Source: JAJPXC01 sp964562375
GTDB taxonomy: Bacteria > Bacteroidota > Bacteroidia > Bacteroidales > Muribaculaceae
Direction: 5' to 3'
Length of the DNA: 64,000 nt
Assembly (NCBI GenBank): GCA_964562375.1
Contig: CAZLSW010000007.1
Coordinates: 5,200 to 69,199 of the forward strand
Made by a program: the position numbers and the translations under genes. Position 1 is the stretch's first letter; the number at the start of each line of letters is the position of its first letter. Below, piece after piece: positions 15,297 through 24,191 of this stretch. The notes beneath the pieces were generated by a model. The model was not told where the DNA came from. It saw only the letters and a list, made by a program, of their open reading frames with translations, and did no database searches.

Positions 15297-18200
15297 ATGA
15301 AGCAATTAGCAACAGGAATCAGTAAGAAATTCCTCTTCGTGTTGATGGGATTGCTATGTGCCATTGGCATACAGGCGCAGACCATCACTGTAAGCGGTAC
15401 CGTGACTGACTCTACGGGTGAGCCATTGATCGGCGCCAGCGTACTTGTGCAAGGCACCTCCCATGGCGTATCCACCGACATTGACGGTAACTACCGTGTC
15501 GAAGTGGCAGAGAACGGCCACCTCGTGTTCTCTTACGTGGGTTACAACACCCAGACTGTAGCCGTAAACGGCCGCACCACCGTGGATGTAGTGATGGAGG
15601 ACAACGCCGTCGCTCTTAAGGAGGTCGTAGCCATCGGTTACGGTGTCGTTAAGAAATCCGACGCTACCGGCTCGGTAGCCGTTGTGAAGCCCGACGACAT
15701 CGAGGCTGGTATCGCCACCTCTACCCAGGACCTCCTGGTGGGCGCATCCCCTGGCGTGGTTGTTACCACCGACGGTGGTGATCCTACCGGCAACGCTACC
15801 ATCCGTATCCGTGGTGGCTCGTCGCTTTCGGCCAACAACAACCCTCTGATCGTGGTTGACGGTGTGCCCATGAGCGACCAAAGCAACGCCGGTGGCACCA
15901 ACGCCCTTACCATGATCAACCCCCAGAACATCGAATCGATGACCATCTTGAAGGACGCCTCGGCAACCGCCATCTACGGTAGCCGCGCATCCAACGGCGT
16001 CATCATCATCACCACCAAGAAGGGCCAAAGCGGCCGTCCGCAGGTGAACTTCGCAGCCAACTGGCACGTGAACACCGCCCGCAAGACCTTGGACGTGATG
16101 AGCGGTGACCAGTTCCGCAACTTCATCAAGAACAACCCCACCCTCAACAACGAAGCGGCTCTCGCCCAGCTCGGCGACGCCAACACCGATTGGCAGAAGG
16201 AAGTGCTCCGCACATCGTTCTCCCAGGACTACTCGCTGTCGGTGGGCGGTACAGTGGCTTGGCTCCCCTATCGCGTCAACGCTTCTTACACCAACAACCA
16301 AGGTATCTTGAAGACCTCGGGCATGCAGCGTACTACCGTGGGCTTCAACTTGAACCCCAAGTTCTTCAACAACCTTCTCCAAATCAACGCCAACGTAAAC
16401 GGCACATATATTAAGAGCAACCAGGCCGACACCGGCGCAATTGGCGGCGCTACCTCCTACAACCCCACGCTGCCCGTCCATGGCGGTCCCGCCGTTCAGG
16501 GCAACTCGGGCTTCTCGACTCTCTATCGCGGTTATACCCAGGTGCTCTCCGGAGGCCTCTATGACACACAGGCCGCCAAGAACCCAGTGGGCCTACTTGA
16601 GGACGTTGACAACGTAGGCAAGGTATGGCAGAGCAACGGCAACATCCAGATCGACTACGCTCTCCACTTCCTCCCCGAGCTCCACTTCAACCTCAACCTT
16701 GGTTATGAGGTATCGAAGAACGAGAACCACAAAACCTACGAGCCCAACTCGGTTAACCAGTGGGCCAACACCAGCCTTACCGCTATGGGCTCGGCCGGCG
16801 CAGGCACCCAGGAGTACTGGTACAAGCTTACCCGCAACACCCTGCTCGACTTCTATATCAACTACCGCAAGGACTTTGAGGCTATCAAGTCGAACGTCGA
16901 CGCCATGGTAGGTTACTCCTGGCAGAAATTCGACTACCACGAGCGCTCGATCACTCGCGTGAACTCGCTGGGTTACACCCTCGACACCACCACCTCGCCT
17001 TACACCTTGAACATCGACGAGACCAGCGCCGGCAACATCGGCAAGTCGGTACTCGACGCTCCTTGGACCAAGGGTGCCAACAACCTGCAATTGGTATCGT
17101 TCTTCGGACGTTTGAACTACTCGTTCGACAACACCTACCTGTTGACCTTCACCCTGCGTGACGACGGTACCTCCCGCTTCTCCAAGGACAACCGCTGGGG
17201 TCTCTTCCCCTCGCTGGCCCTGGGCTGGAAGATCATCAACATGCCTTTCATGGAGAATGCCCAAAGCGTGATGAACGACCTCAAGCTTCGTCTCGGCTGG
17301 GGTAAGACCGGTCAGCAGGACATCGGCTCCTACTTCCCCTACATGGCCATCTACACCCTGTCGTCGATGCAGGGCTACCAGTACCCCTCCTACAACAACC
17401 CGGGCACCTGGATCAACCCCCTGTATCCCCAGGCTTACGACTCCAACATCAAGTGGGAGGAAACCACTACCTGGAACATCGGTGTTGACTTGGCTTTCTT
17501 GAACAACCGCATCACCATGGCCGCCGATTGGTACCTGCGTAACACCGACGACCTCCTGGCTTGGACCCCCGTTGCCGGTATCAACACCGCCAACTACATG
17601 AACCGCAACATCGGCTCGCTGCGCAACACCGGTATCGAGGTTACCATCGGCGCTAAGCCCATCGTAACCAAGAACGTTACCTGGAACACCTCCTTCAATA
17701 TCGGCTGGAACAAGAACAAGATCACGGCCCTTACCGGCGACGCTGAGACCTCGCAGATCGAGGCAGCCAACGTTCCCTCAGGAACAGGCGGTGCCCTCCA
17801 GTACCACCTCGTGGGCTATCCCGCATATTCTTATATGGTATACCAGCAGGTATATGACAACGACGGCAACCCCATCCCCGGCCAGTACGTTGACCAGAAC
17901 GCCGACGGCGTGATCGACGATGCCGACAAGATCATCTACCACTCGCCCGATCCCAAGGTGACCATGACCTGGAACAACACCGTTAACTTCAAGAACTGGG
18001 ACTTCGGTATCACGCTGCGCGCCAACCTTGGCAACTACGTATACAACGGCCCGCTCTACGACCGCACCCGCGTCGCTGGCGTTCATGGCTACGGCCTGAG
18101 CAACCTGCTTGCCAACGAGTTCATCTTCCAAACATCCGAGCAGTGCCAGCCCCTGTCGAGCTACTACGTGGAGAACGCTTCGTTCCTGCGTTGCGACAAC

Positions 18201-18389
18201 ATCACCGTGGGCTACACCTTCCCCAACTTGTTGAACGACAACCTGCGCCTGCGCCTCTTCGCAGCCGTTCAGAACCCCTTCGTGATCACCAAGTACAAAG
18301 GTCTTGACCCCGAGGTTTACGGCGGTATCGACAACAACTGCTACCCCCGTCCTATCACCTGCACCCTCGGTCTCGTGGCTACATTCTAA
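15297..18389 (+). CDS. SusC/RagA-type TonB-dependent outer-membrane transporter
   Basis: This 1030-residue protein imports oligosaccharide or peptide ligands across the outer membrane together with the SusD-like lipoprotein. It has a signal peptide (residues about 1-28, ending GIQAQ), a carboxypeptidase-regulatory-like beta domain (about 30-110, VSGTVTDSTGEPLIGASVLV) and a plug domain containing IRIRGGSSL and PLIVVDGVPM. A beta-barrel follows, ending in the terminal phenylalanine expected for outer-membrane insertion. Codon use is strongly biased to C-ending codons, more than in neighbouring genes, which suggests high expression. It leads an operon with susD-, susE- and susF-like genes. No glycoside hydrolase is adjacent, so the ligand cannot be guessed. 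Confidence 0.96.
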   Translation: MKQLATGISKKFLFVLMGLLCAIGIQAQTITVSGTVTDSTGEPLIGASVLVQGTSHGVSTDIDGNYRVEVAENGHLVFSYVGYNTQTVAVNGRTTVDVVMEDNAVALKEVVAIGYGVVKKSDATGSVAVVKPDDIEAGIATSTQDLLVGASPGVVVTTDGGDPTGNATIRIRGGSSLSANNNPLIVVDGVPMSDQSNAGGTNALTMINPQNIESMTILKDASATAIYGSRASNGVIIITTKKGQSGRPQVNFAANWHVNTARKTLDVMSGDQFRNFIKNNPTLNNEAALAQLGDANTDWQKEVLRTSFSQDYSLSVGGTVAWLPYRVNASYTNNQGILKTSGMQRTTVGFNLNPKFFNNLLQINANVNGTYIKSNQADTGAIGGATSYNPTLPVHGGPAVQGNSGFSTLYRGYTQVLSGGLYDTQAAKNPVGLLEDVDNVGKVWQSNGNIQIDYALHFLPELHFNLNLGYEVSKNENHKTYEPNSVNQWANTSLTAMGSAGAGTQEYWYKLTRNTLLDFYINYRKDFEAIKSNVDAMVGYSWQKFDYHERSITRVNSLGYTLDTTTSPYTLNIDETSAGNIGKSVLDAPWTKGANNLQLVSFFGRLNYSFDNTYLLTFTLRDDGTSRFSKDNRWGLFPSLALGWKIINMPFMENAQSVMNDLKLRLGWGKTGQQDIGSYFPYMAIYTLSSMQGYQYPSYNNPGTWINPLYPQAYDSNIKWEETTTWNIGVDLAFLNNRITMAADWYLRNTDDLLAWTPVAGINTANYMNRNIGSLRNTGIEVTIGAKPIVTKNVTWNTSFNIGWNKNKITALTGDAETSQIEAANVPSGTGGALQYHLVGYPAYSYMVYQQVYDNDGNPIPGQYVDQNADGVIDDADKIIYHSPDPKVTMTWNNTVNFKNWDFGITLRANLGNYVYNGPLYDRTRVAGVHGYGLSNLLANEFIFQTSEQCQPLSSYYVENASFLRCDNITVGYTFPNLLNDNLRLRLFAAVQNPFVITKYKGLDPEVYGGIDNNCYPRPITCTLGLVATF

Positions 18390-18418
18390 AGAGTACATCC
18401 TAATTTCATAGAATCAAC

Positions 18419-20113
18419 ATGAAAGCATTAAATAAAATATTTCTTTCAATCGGCGTTGCGGCTACGGCTCTGGCATTCGGCTCCTGCACTGGTGACCTCG
18501 ACCAGACCCCGACTGATCCCAACTCCATCACAGCCGCCGACTTCTCCAGCGATCCTATGGGATACATGGAGCAGGTAATGGGCGACGTATATCTGCAGTT
18601 CGCCGTGCACGGTGTCAACAACTCGGCTTCGGTGAGCGGCTTCGACGGTGGTATGTCCACCTTCCAGCGCGCAGCTTTCATCCTCGAGGAGATCAACACC
18701 GACGAGGCCAACTGGCTGCCTAACGACGTTGACTACGGTACCTTCCAGTACGGTCCCGTCCCCTCCAACAACCGCGCCATCCTCGGTACCTACTCCCGTT
18801 TCATGATCAACGTGGCTTGCTGTATCGACTTTATCCAGACCGTCAACAACGGCTATTTCGGCCTCAACGACGAACAGAAGGCTGTTGCCGACGAGTTCAT
18901 CCGCCAGTGCCGCATCCTTAAGGCCGGCGCTTACTTCTACCTGATCGACTGCTTCGGCAATGTACCCTGGGCCGACGAGAACACCGCTATCGGCTCGGTA
19001 CCCGAGCAGGTAACCCGCGCCGAGGCATTCCAGTACTGCGTTGCCGACCTCGAGGCTGTTACCGCCGAGTACGGCTCCAACTGGAACCAGGTTTACGGTT
19101 ATGTAGGCAAGGCTGTCGCCGAGGCCCTCTTGGTTAAATACTACCTCAACGCCAAGGTGTACACCGGCACCGCCATGTACGACAAGTGCTTGGAGCACGC
19201 CAACAACCTTATCAACCACTTCAAAGGTAGCGGTTTCGAAGGCTCGGGCCTCGTTCCCCACTACTTGAACCTCTTCGGCGCCAACAACCAGCAGTACTGC
19301 CAGGGGGACTACCCGGGCGGCTCCAACGCTTGCAAGGAGATTATCTGGACAATCCCCCAGAACGCTACCTACCTCGTATCTTGGGCCAACTCCACGTTCA
19401 TGATCGACGCCTGGATCGGCGAGTCGACCTCCGACGACGTTTGGCAGTGCTCCAAGGCTAAGTACAACGCCGGTGACGCTTGGAAATGTATGACCACCCG
19501 CCGCCAGTTCGTTGAGAAGTTTGAGTGGAACGAGAACGACTTCCGCACCTCTCCCGACACCCGCGTGGGCAACTGGTGCACCGCCGCCGACGGCTTCAAC
19601 GTCGACAACGGTACCCTCACCCAGGCTTACTTCGGCCAGAACGGCTTCTTGGCTGTGAAGTTCTCCAACTGGGCTTACGACGAGAACGGCAACATTGACG
19701 CCGCCAACTCGCCCGCCGCTACCACCCAGGTAGGTGGCGACTACCCCGTGATCCGTCTTGCTGAGATCTACCTCTCGGCCGCCGAGGCTATGGTAGGTGA
19801 CGTCGCTTCCGACAGCAAGCAGGTTACCGGCGACGCCCTCAACTACTTGAACCTTATCCGCCGTCGCGCTGGCCTCCAGAACCTCACCACCGCTACCGTG
19901 GCCGACCTCCAGGACGAGCGCGCTCGCGAGCTCTACACCGAGAACTGCCGCCGTACCGACCTCATCCGCTACGGAAAATGGATCTCGGGTTACACCTGGA
20001 ACTGGAAGAACCAAGTTTCCGAGGGTGCCGACTACCCCAGCTACTTCACCCTCTACCCGCTCCCCTCGAGCATCGTGGAGCTGGCTCACTACAACCAGAA
20101 CACCGGTTACTAA
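18419..20113 (+). CDS. SusD/RagB-type surface lipoprotein
   Basis: This 564-residue lipoprotein has a lipobox cysteine in FGSCTG at about residue 24. SusD-like proteins sit as a lid on the SusC barrel and bind the ligand through a TPR-based helical fold. Here the TPR-like helices are visible at about 130-170 (EQKAVADEFIRQCRILKAGA) and in the C-terminal half (YPVIRLAEIYLSAAEAM, then ERARELYTEN). The latter is a hallmark of the family. It starts 29 bp after the susC-like stop. Codon use has the same strong C-ending bias. Confidence 0.95.
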   Translation: MKALNKIFLSIGVAATALAFGSCTGDLDQTPTDPNSITAADFSSDPMGYMEQVMGDVYLQFAVHGVNNSASVSGFDGGMSTFQRAAFILEEINTDEANWLPNDVDYGTFQYGPVPSNNRAILGTYSRFMINVACCIDFIQTVNNGYFGLNDEQKAVADEFIRQCRILKAGAYFYLIDCFGNVPWADENTAIGSVPEQVTRAEAFQYCVADLEAVTAEYGSNWNQVYGYVGKAVAEALLVKYYLNAKVYTGTAMYDKCLEHANNLINHFKGSGFEGSGLVPHYLNLFGANNQQYCQGDYPGGSNACKEIIWTIPQNATYLVSWANSTFMIDAWIGESTSDDVWQCSKAKYNAGDAWKCMTTRRQFVEKFEWNENDFRTSPDTRVGNWCTAADGFNVDNGTLTQAYFGQNGFLAVKFSNWAYDENGNIDAANSPAATTQVGGDYPVIRLAEIYLSAAEAMVGDVASDSKQVTGDALNYLNLIRRRAGLQNLTTATVADLQDERARELYTENCRRTDLIRYGKWISGYTWNWKNQVSEGADYPSYFTLYPLPSSIVELAHYNQNTGY

Positions 20114-20142
20114 TTCGTAGAACCTAAAACACGATTCGTAAA

Positions 20143-21021
20143 ATGAAAAAATTATCAATATTTTTAGCCTCTTTGGCCGTGCTCGTTGGGTTCACAAGCT
20201 GCGAGGACAAGAAAGAGCCTACCTACCAAGCCCCCACCTCGTTCGAGCTCAACACGCCCGAGCTGCAGGACCAGTACTATCAGCTGACCGAGGGCAATAC
20301 TTTTGAAATCGTTTGCAAGAGCCAGCCCAACTACGGCTACTCGGCAGTTTGCTACTACAACGCCGAGGTGTCGCTCTCAGAAAGCTTCGCCGAGTGCTCA
20401 ACGCTCAAGAACGCCAACGCTACCTCCTCACGCATGACCTTCAAGGACGAGGACCTCGCCCTGGCTATCTGCTCGCTCATGGGCCTCACCTCCGATGATG
20501 AGGGATACTTGTTCACCTCCCCCGTTAAGGTTTACTTCCGCGGCGTCGCTTACCTCGACGGCGTAGACGGCTCCGAGATCACCTCGAGCAACGTCGTATG
20601 CCTCAACCAGGTAATGCCTTACTTCGCAGTGCCTTCACCCGGCTACATCTGGCTGGTAGGCAAGCCCGAAGGCTGGGCTGGCCCCGGTGCCGCTAACCTC
20701 ACCCACTACGAGCCCTGGCGTCTGTTCGAGAACGACGACGAGATTGGCTCCGGCGTATACCACGGCACATTCCAGATTGGCTCTGGCGCCGACGGCGAGG
20801 CTATGTTCCGCTTCTACACCTCGATGACCGATTGGGATACCGATTCCTACGGCACTCAGGTCGATGACAACCCCATCGATTTCGACTGGAGCGGCGACGG
20901 CGTATTCAACACCGCCCTCATTAAGGGTAAAGGCGCATTCAACTTCCCCAGCTGGCCCGGTGGCACCATGAACCAGACCGTTGACATGGCCAACATGGAG
21001 GTAACCTTCGTAGCCGAATAA
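20143..21021 (+). CDS. SusE-like surface lipoprotein
   Basis: This 292-residue protein has a lipoprotein signal (lipobox GFTSC, Cys about 20). An N-terminal SusE-type Ig-like domain follows (TSFELNTPELQDQYYQLTE is the typical opening), then a C-terminal module beginning GYIWLVGKPEGW that resembles the starch-binding-like domains of SusE/SusF. It lies 29 bp after the SusD-like gene. SusE/SusF proteins bind glycan at the cell surface and modulate import. The ligand here is unknown. Confidence 0.85.
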   Translation: MKKLSIFLASLAVLVGFTSCEDKKEPTYQAPTSFELNTPELQDQYYQLTEGNTFEIVCKSQPNYGYSAVCYYNAEVSLSESFAECSTLKNANATSSRMTFKDEDLALAICSLMGLTSDDEGYLFTSPVKVYFRGVAYLDGVDGSEITSSNVVCLNQVMPYFAVPSPGYIWLVGKPEGWAGPGAANLTHYEPWRLFENDDEIGSGVYHGTFQIGSGADGEAMFRFYTSMTDWDTDSYGTQVDDNPIDFDWSGDGVFNTALIKGKGAFNFPSWPGGTMNQTVDMANMEVTFVAE

Positions 21022-21113
21022 ATCCAACCAACATGAGGATGGAGGGGGGACCGACCCCGGTCCCCCACCAATCCCCAAATCAATCAAAAATCATTAAAAG
21101 GAAAAATCCAATT

Positions 21114-22511
21114 ATGAAGAAAATCGCAATATTTTCAGTGATGGCGTTGGCCTTGGGTTTGGTGTCGTGCTCCGACTACGACAACTACGATTGGCCAAAT
21201 CCGGCAGCACAGAGCAACGCTCAAGGCGAGATTTTCGACGCCTCCACGCTCGTGCTCACCGCCACTGAGCAAGCTCAGGCCACCCTCAACCTGCCCGCTC
21301 TCAACGAGGCCGGCACGGCTATCGCCCTCGACCAGGTTGACTACGGCACGTTCCCCACCGACGACTACACCTTGACCCTCGTGGCTCAGGTAGCCAAGTC
21401 GAGCGACTTCTCCAAGTACGGCGAATGCGCTACCACCATCGAGGACGGCGTGCTTACCGTTACCCCCGACCACCTCGGCAAGGCCATCCAGGATGTAACC
21501 CTCGACCCCCGTCAGGGCACATTCTACGTGCGCTACGCAGCCTACGCCTCCAATGACAACACCACTGGCGTGCGCATCGGCGGTCCCAACTACTACTATG
21601 GCCCCCAGACCATTACTGTAGTGCCCATGGACGCCTACAAGGGCTTCACCGTTGACGACAGCTATACCCTCGTGCTCGGCGGCGTAGAATACCCGATGAG
21701 CCACTCCAACGAGAGCGTTTACGACGATCCCGTATTCTCGGCATCCATCAGCCTCTCGCCCGACGAGGTTGGCTCCGGCCTCAGCTGGACCATCAAGGGC
21801 GTTAGCGGCTCCTACGGCCCCGAGGACGCAGCCGAGCTCAGCGGCGACCTGCTCAGCGGCAAGACCGGTACCTACACCCAGACCGGCTCCTACCTGTTGA
21901 CCGTCAACATGGCCGTTGCCGACGGCGACTCGTTCAAGCGCACCTACACGTTCTCGCCCGCCTTCGAGTACCTCTACACTCCTGGCGCTTCCAACGGCTG
22001 GAACCAGGCCGCTTCGCAGCTGCTCACCACCAACGACTACACCACCTACACCGGTTACGCTTACCTGTCGGGCGACTTCAAGTTCACCTCGCAGGCCGAC
22101 TGGAACGGCACCAACTACGGCAACTCCGGCGTTGACGGCGTCCTCTCCACCGACGGCTCCGCTGGCAACCTCTCGGTTGACGCCGCTGCCCTCTACTGGT
22201 GCTCGGTTAACATCGCCAACCTCACCTACACCACCACCCAGATCACCACGATCGGCGTGATCGGCGGCTTCAACGGTTGGGGTGAATCGGTAGCCCTTAC
22301 CCCGAGCGACGACTTCCTCGTATGGGAAGGCGACGTTGACTTCGGCGACGGCGGCGAGTGGAAGTTCCGCGCCAACGACGGCTGGGACATCAACCTCGGC
22401 GGCGACCTGCTCAACCTCGTTCAGGACGGTGGCAACCTCACCGCTCCCGCAGGCAAGAAGCACGTAACCCTCGACCTGAGCGTCGTTCCTTACGCAGCTT
22501 ACCTCGATTAA
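21114..22511 (+). CDS. SusF/SusE-like multidomain surface lipoprotein
   Basis: This 465-residue protein starts at the ATG at 21114, preceded by AAAAGGAAAAA. The lipobox cysteine is in LVSCSDYD (about residue 19). The N-terminal half looks like Ig-type repeats. The C-terminal 100 residues hold GVIGGFNGWGE and WKFRANDGWDINLGG, the aromatic-rich pattern of SusE/SusF carbohydrate-binding modules. It is the last gene of the operon, before a hairpin at 22533-22562. A codon further upstream at 21033 is in frame, but its translation lacks a signal peptide, so I reject it. Confidence 0.86.
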   Translation: MKKIAIFSVMALALGLVSCSDYDNYDWPNPAAQSNAQGEIFDASTLVLTATEQAQATLNLPALNEAGTAIALDQVDYGTFPTDDYTLTLVAQVAKSSDFSKYGECATTIEDGVLTVTPDHLGKAIQDVTLDPRQGTFYVRYAAYASNDNTTGVRIGGPNYYYGPQTITVVPMDAYKGFTVDDSYTLVLGGVEYPMSHSNESVYDDPVFSASISLSPDEVGSGLSWTIKGVSGSYGPEDAAELSGDLLSGKTGTYTQTGSYLLTVNMAVADGDSFKRTYTFSPAFEYLYTPGASNGWNQAASQLLTTNDYTTYTGYAYLSGDFKFTSQADWNGTNYGNSGVDGVLSTDGSAGNLSVDAAALYWCSVNIANLTYTTTQITTIGVIGGFNGWGESVALTPSDDFLVWEGDVDFGDGGEWKFRANDGWDINLGGDLLNLVQDGGNLTAPAGKKHVTLDLSVVPYAAYLD

Positions 22512-22532
22512 CCTCATCACCTCCCCATAACC

Positions 22533-22563
22533 AGCAGCCCCGACCATCCGGCCGGGGCTGCTT
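22533..22563 (+). terminator. Terminator of the susCDEF-like operon
   Basis: Arms AGCAGCCCCG and CGGGGCTGCT with a 10-base loop, followed by only a weak T stretch. It lies 21 bp after the last stop and also faces the convergent DUF2851 gene. Confidence 0.75.
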
Positions 22564-22585
22564 ATGTTCAAGGCATTCCAGTTTT

Positions 22586-23881
22586 TTAATTGGGGCGCCA
22601 AGCGGCTTGCGAGAGCATGCGGTGGCCCATGCGGCAGTACAGGCACTTGCGCTGCTCGCAGTACTCGCGGCGTAGCTCAATCAGGGCTTGGGAGGTGAAA
22701 GCGTCGGTAACGCGAACCCCGGCTTGCTCAAACATCTTGACGATCGAATTCCGCTCCGGCGGCAGGTCCTGAAGCATCTCCACCGCTTGGGTAACCGCCT
22801 CGTTATCACCGCGCTCCAATCCGAATGCCACCCGTAAAGGAGCCACCACGTTGATCATCAACAGCTTGCATACATCGCCGCTGAACGCTTTCGAGCCCGT
22901 GGAGGCCACGCCCCCGAAGCGGAACCTGTGAGCCCAATACCCCGACAATTCAATCTCGAAATACTTCTGGCACTCGGCCACGGTGGTGATTGCCGTAAGG
23001 TCGGCCATCAAGTTGTGGCGTGTGGCGGCAAGCGCGGCCAGAGTGGCGAGACGGCGGTGAGGAAAATTCCACGGGCGCATGTGCCCCATGCGCCATGCCC
23101 CGGGATCGAGGGGCCTTAACCCATATTTATGTGCAAGAAACTGATACTCAGTGGCCAATCTCTCCACGTAAGGGTCGCCTTGCGTGGGTTCCAGCAGGGC
23201 CGCTTGCCCAAAAAGCAGAGCCTCGACCGCAAGGGGATTGTCGGCGTGCTTGCGCAGCATCTTCACCGGAGTGATCATTGCCAGGCGCTCGAAGGTGTCG
23301 TTGTTGACGCTCATCCCCATCGATCGGCTAAGAGCTTGAAACGCCACTTGTTCCCAATTGCCACGCAGGCGCTCGGCTTGTTCGCGCAGGCGGTCGGCCT
23401 TGCGGTAGACGCGCTCAAATCCCAGCGACGTCAGCCAGTCCATCAGGTAAAGTCGTGCCGTCCCGGCAATCCACTTTGCGCAAGGGAGCGACATCACAGG
23501 GGCTCGCTCCAGCTCCTCGGCTCGGGCCTGGATATCGGGCGAGATGGTCATTGTCAATTGGGGAATCACGTCCTCTTCGCCCTTCCCCCCGGGGCGCGGG
23601 ATAGGGGCGTCGTCGTGGGCAACGACGTGTAGGATTACCGAGGAGTAGGCGGGGTCGCCGTCGTGACCGTGACGGTACCAGTCGCTGGCCCGCAGATGCA
23701 TTTCCACGTTGCCAACCCACATCTGGTCGCCGATTTGCACCTTGGCATTGAAGAAATCGGGACCGGCGTCGGTGTTCCAGCGTCCCGGGTCGATTACCTT
23801 CACCGGCCTTCCGTCCACGGTGACCATGGGGCGCCCGTCCCACAGCTTGTGGGCCCACACGTAATGCATCAGTCGCTCCAT
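22586..23881 (-). CDS. DUF2851 family protein
   Basis: This 431-residue protein starts at the ATG at 23881 (MERLMHYVWAHKLW). Family signs include DPGRWNTDAGPDFFNAKVQI at about residues 32-51, then VGNVEMHLRASDWYRHGH, and a C-terminal cysteine cluster CEQRKCLYCRMG. The four closely spaced Cys residues suggest a metal site at the end of the protein. No function is established for the family. The gene is monocistronic and convergent with the SusF-like gene. Confidence 0.9.
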   Translation of the reverse strand: MERLMHYVWAHKLWDGRPMVTVDGRPVKVIDPGRWNTDAGPDFFNAKVQIGDQMWVGNVEMHLRASDWYRHGHDGDPAYSSVILHVVAHDDAPIPRPGGKGEEDVIPQLTMTISPDIQARAEELERAPVMSLPCAKWIAGTARLYLMDWLTSLGFERVYRKADRLREQAERLRGNWEQVAFQALSRSMGMSVNNDTFERLAMITPVKMLRKHADNPLAVEALLFGQAALLEPTQGDPYVERLATEYQFLAHKYGLRPLDPGAWRMGHMRPWNFPHRRLATLAALAATRHNLMADLTAITTVAECQKYFEIELSGYWAHRFRFGGVASTGSKAFSGDVCKLLMINVVAPLRVAFGLERGDNEAVTQAVEMLQDLPPERNSIVKMFEQAGVRVTDAFTSQALIELRREYCEQRKCLYCRMGHRMLSQAAWRPN

Positions 23882-23915
23882 CCTTGTCGTTTCACTTTGG
23901 GGGGTGTATTTATCG

Positions 23916-23923
23916 CGAAGATA
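23916..23923 (-). promoter_or_regulatory. Possible -7 element for DUF2851 gene
   Basis: TATCTTCG on the minus strand lies 35 bp upstream of the start at 23881. The same octamer occurs upstream of pyrG and of the cobalamin riboswitch. No good -33 element is seen. Confidence 0.4.
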
Positions 23924-24026
23924 CGAAAAAACCAATGAGTTACGCCGAAAATTGCGAAATTCTGCGTAATTTCGCGTAAATAACCCCTGATGTAGTGGTT
24001 AAAGGTTAATGGTTAATGGTTAATGG

Positions 24027-24056
24027 CCACCGCGGCGAACCGCGGGGCACCGTGGC
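24027..24056. repeat. Dispersed palindrome, family 3
   Basis: The core CCGCGGCGAACCGCGG extends to a 30-bp imperfect palindrome (CCACCGCGG to CACCGTGGC). It follows three short repeats of GGTTAAT and precedes purine-rich short repeats (GAAACAA type), all in the 310-bp gap before proS. Otherwise I see nothing in that gap. Confidence 0.75.
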
Positions 24057-24191
24057 GTGAGTGGCCTCCTTTGAGCCTTTCCACCTTTATTCCTTTAAAG
24101 GATGAAAGGATAAAAGGAGAAAAGGCCCCTGTAAACTGAATCCTAGAAACTAGAAACAAGAAACAAGAAACTAAAAAACTATAAACTATAT

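Noticed and set aside
18446..20158. Long antisense gene opposite the SusD-like gene
   Set aside because: Same cause: C-ending codons on the sense strand remove stops on the other. The product has no recognisable features.
21135..22646. Long antisense gene opposite the SusF-like gene
   Set aside because: Repetitive Val/Gly-rich translation, opposite a clear lipoprotein gene with lipobox and operon context.
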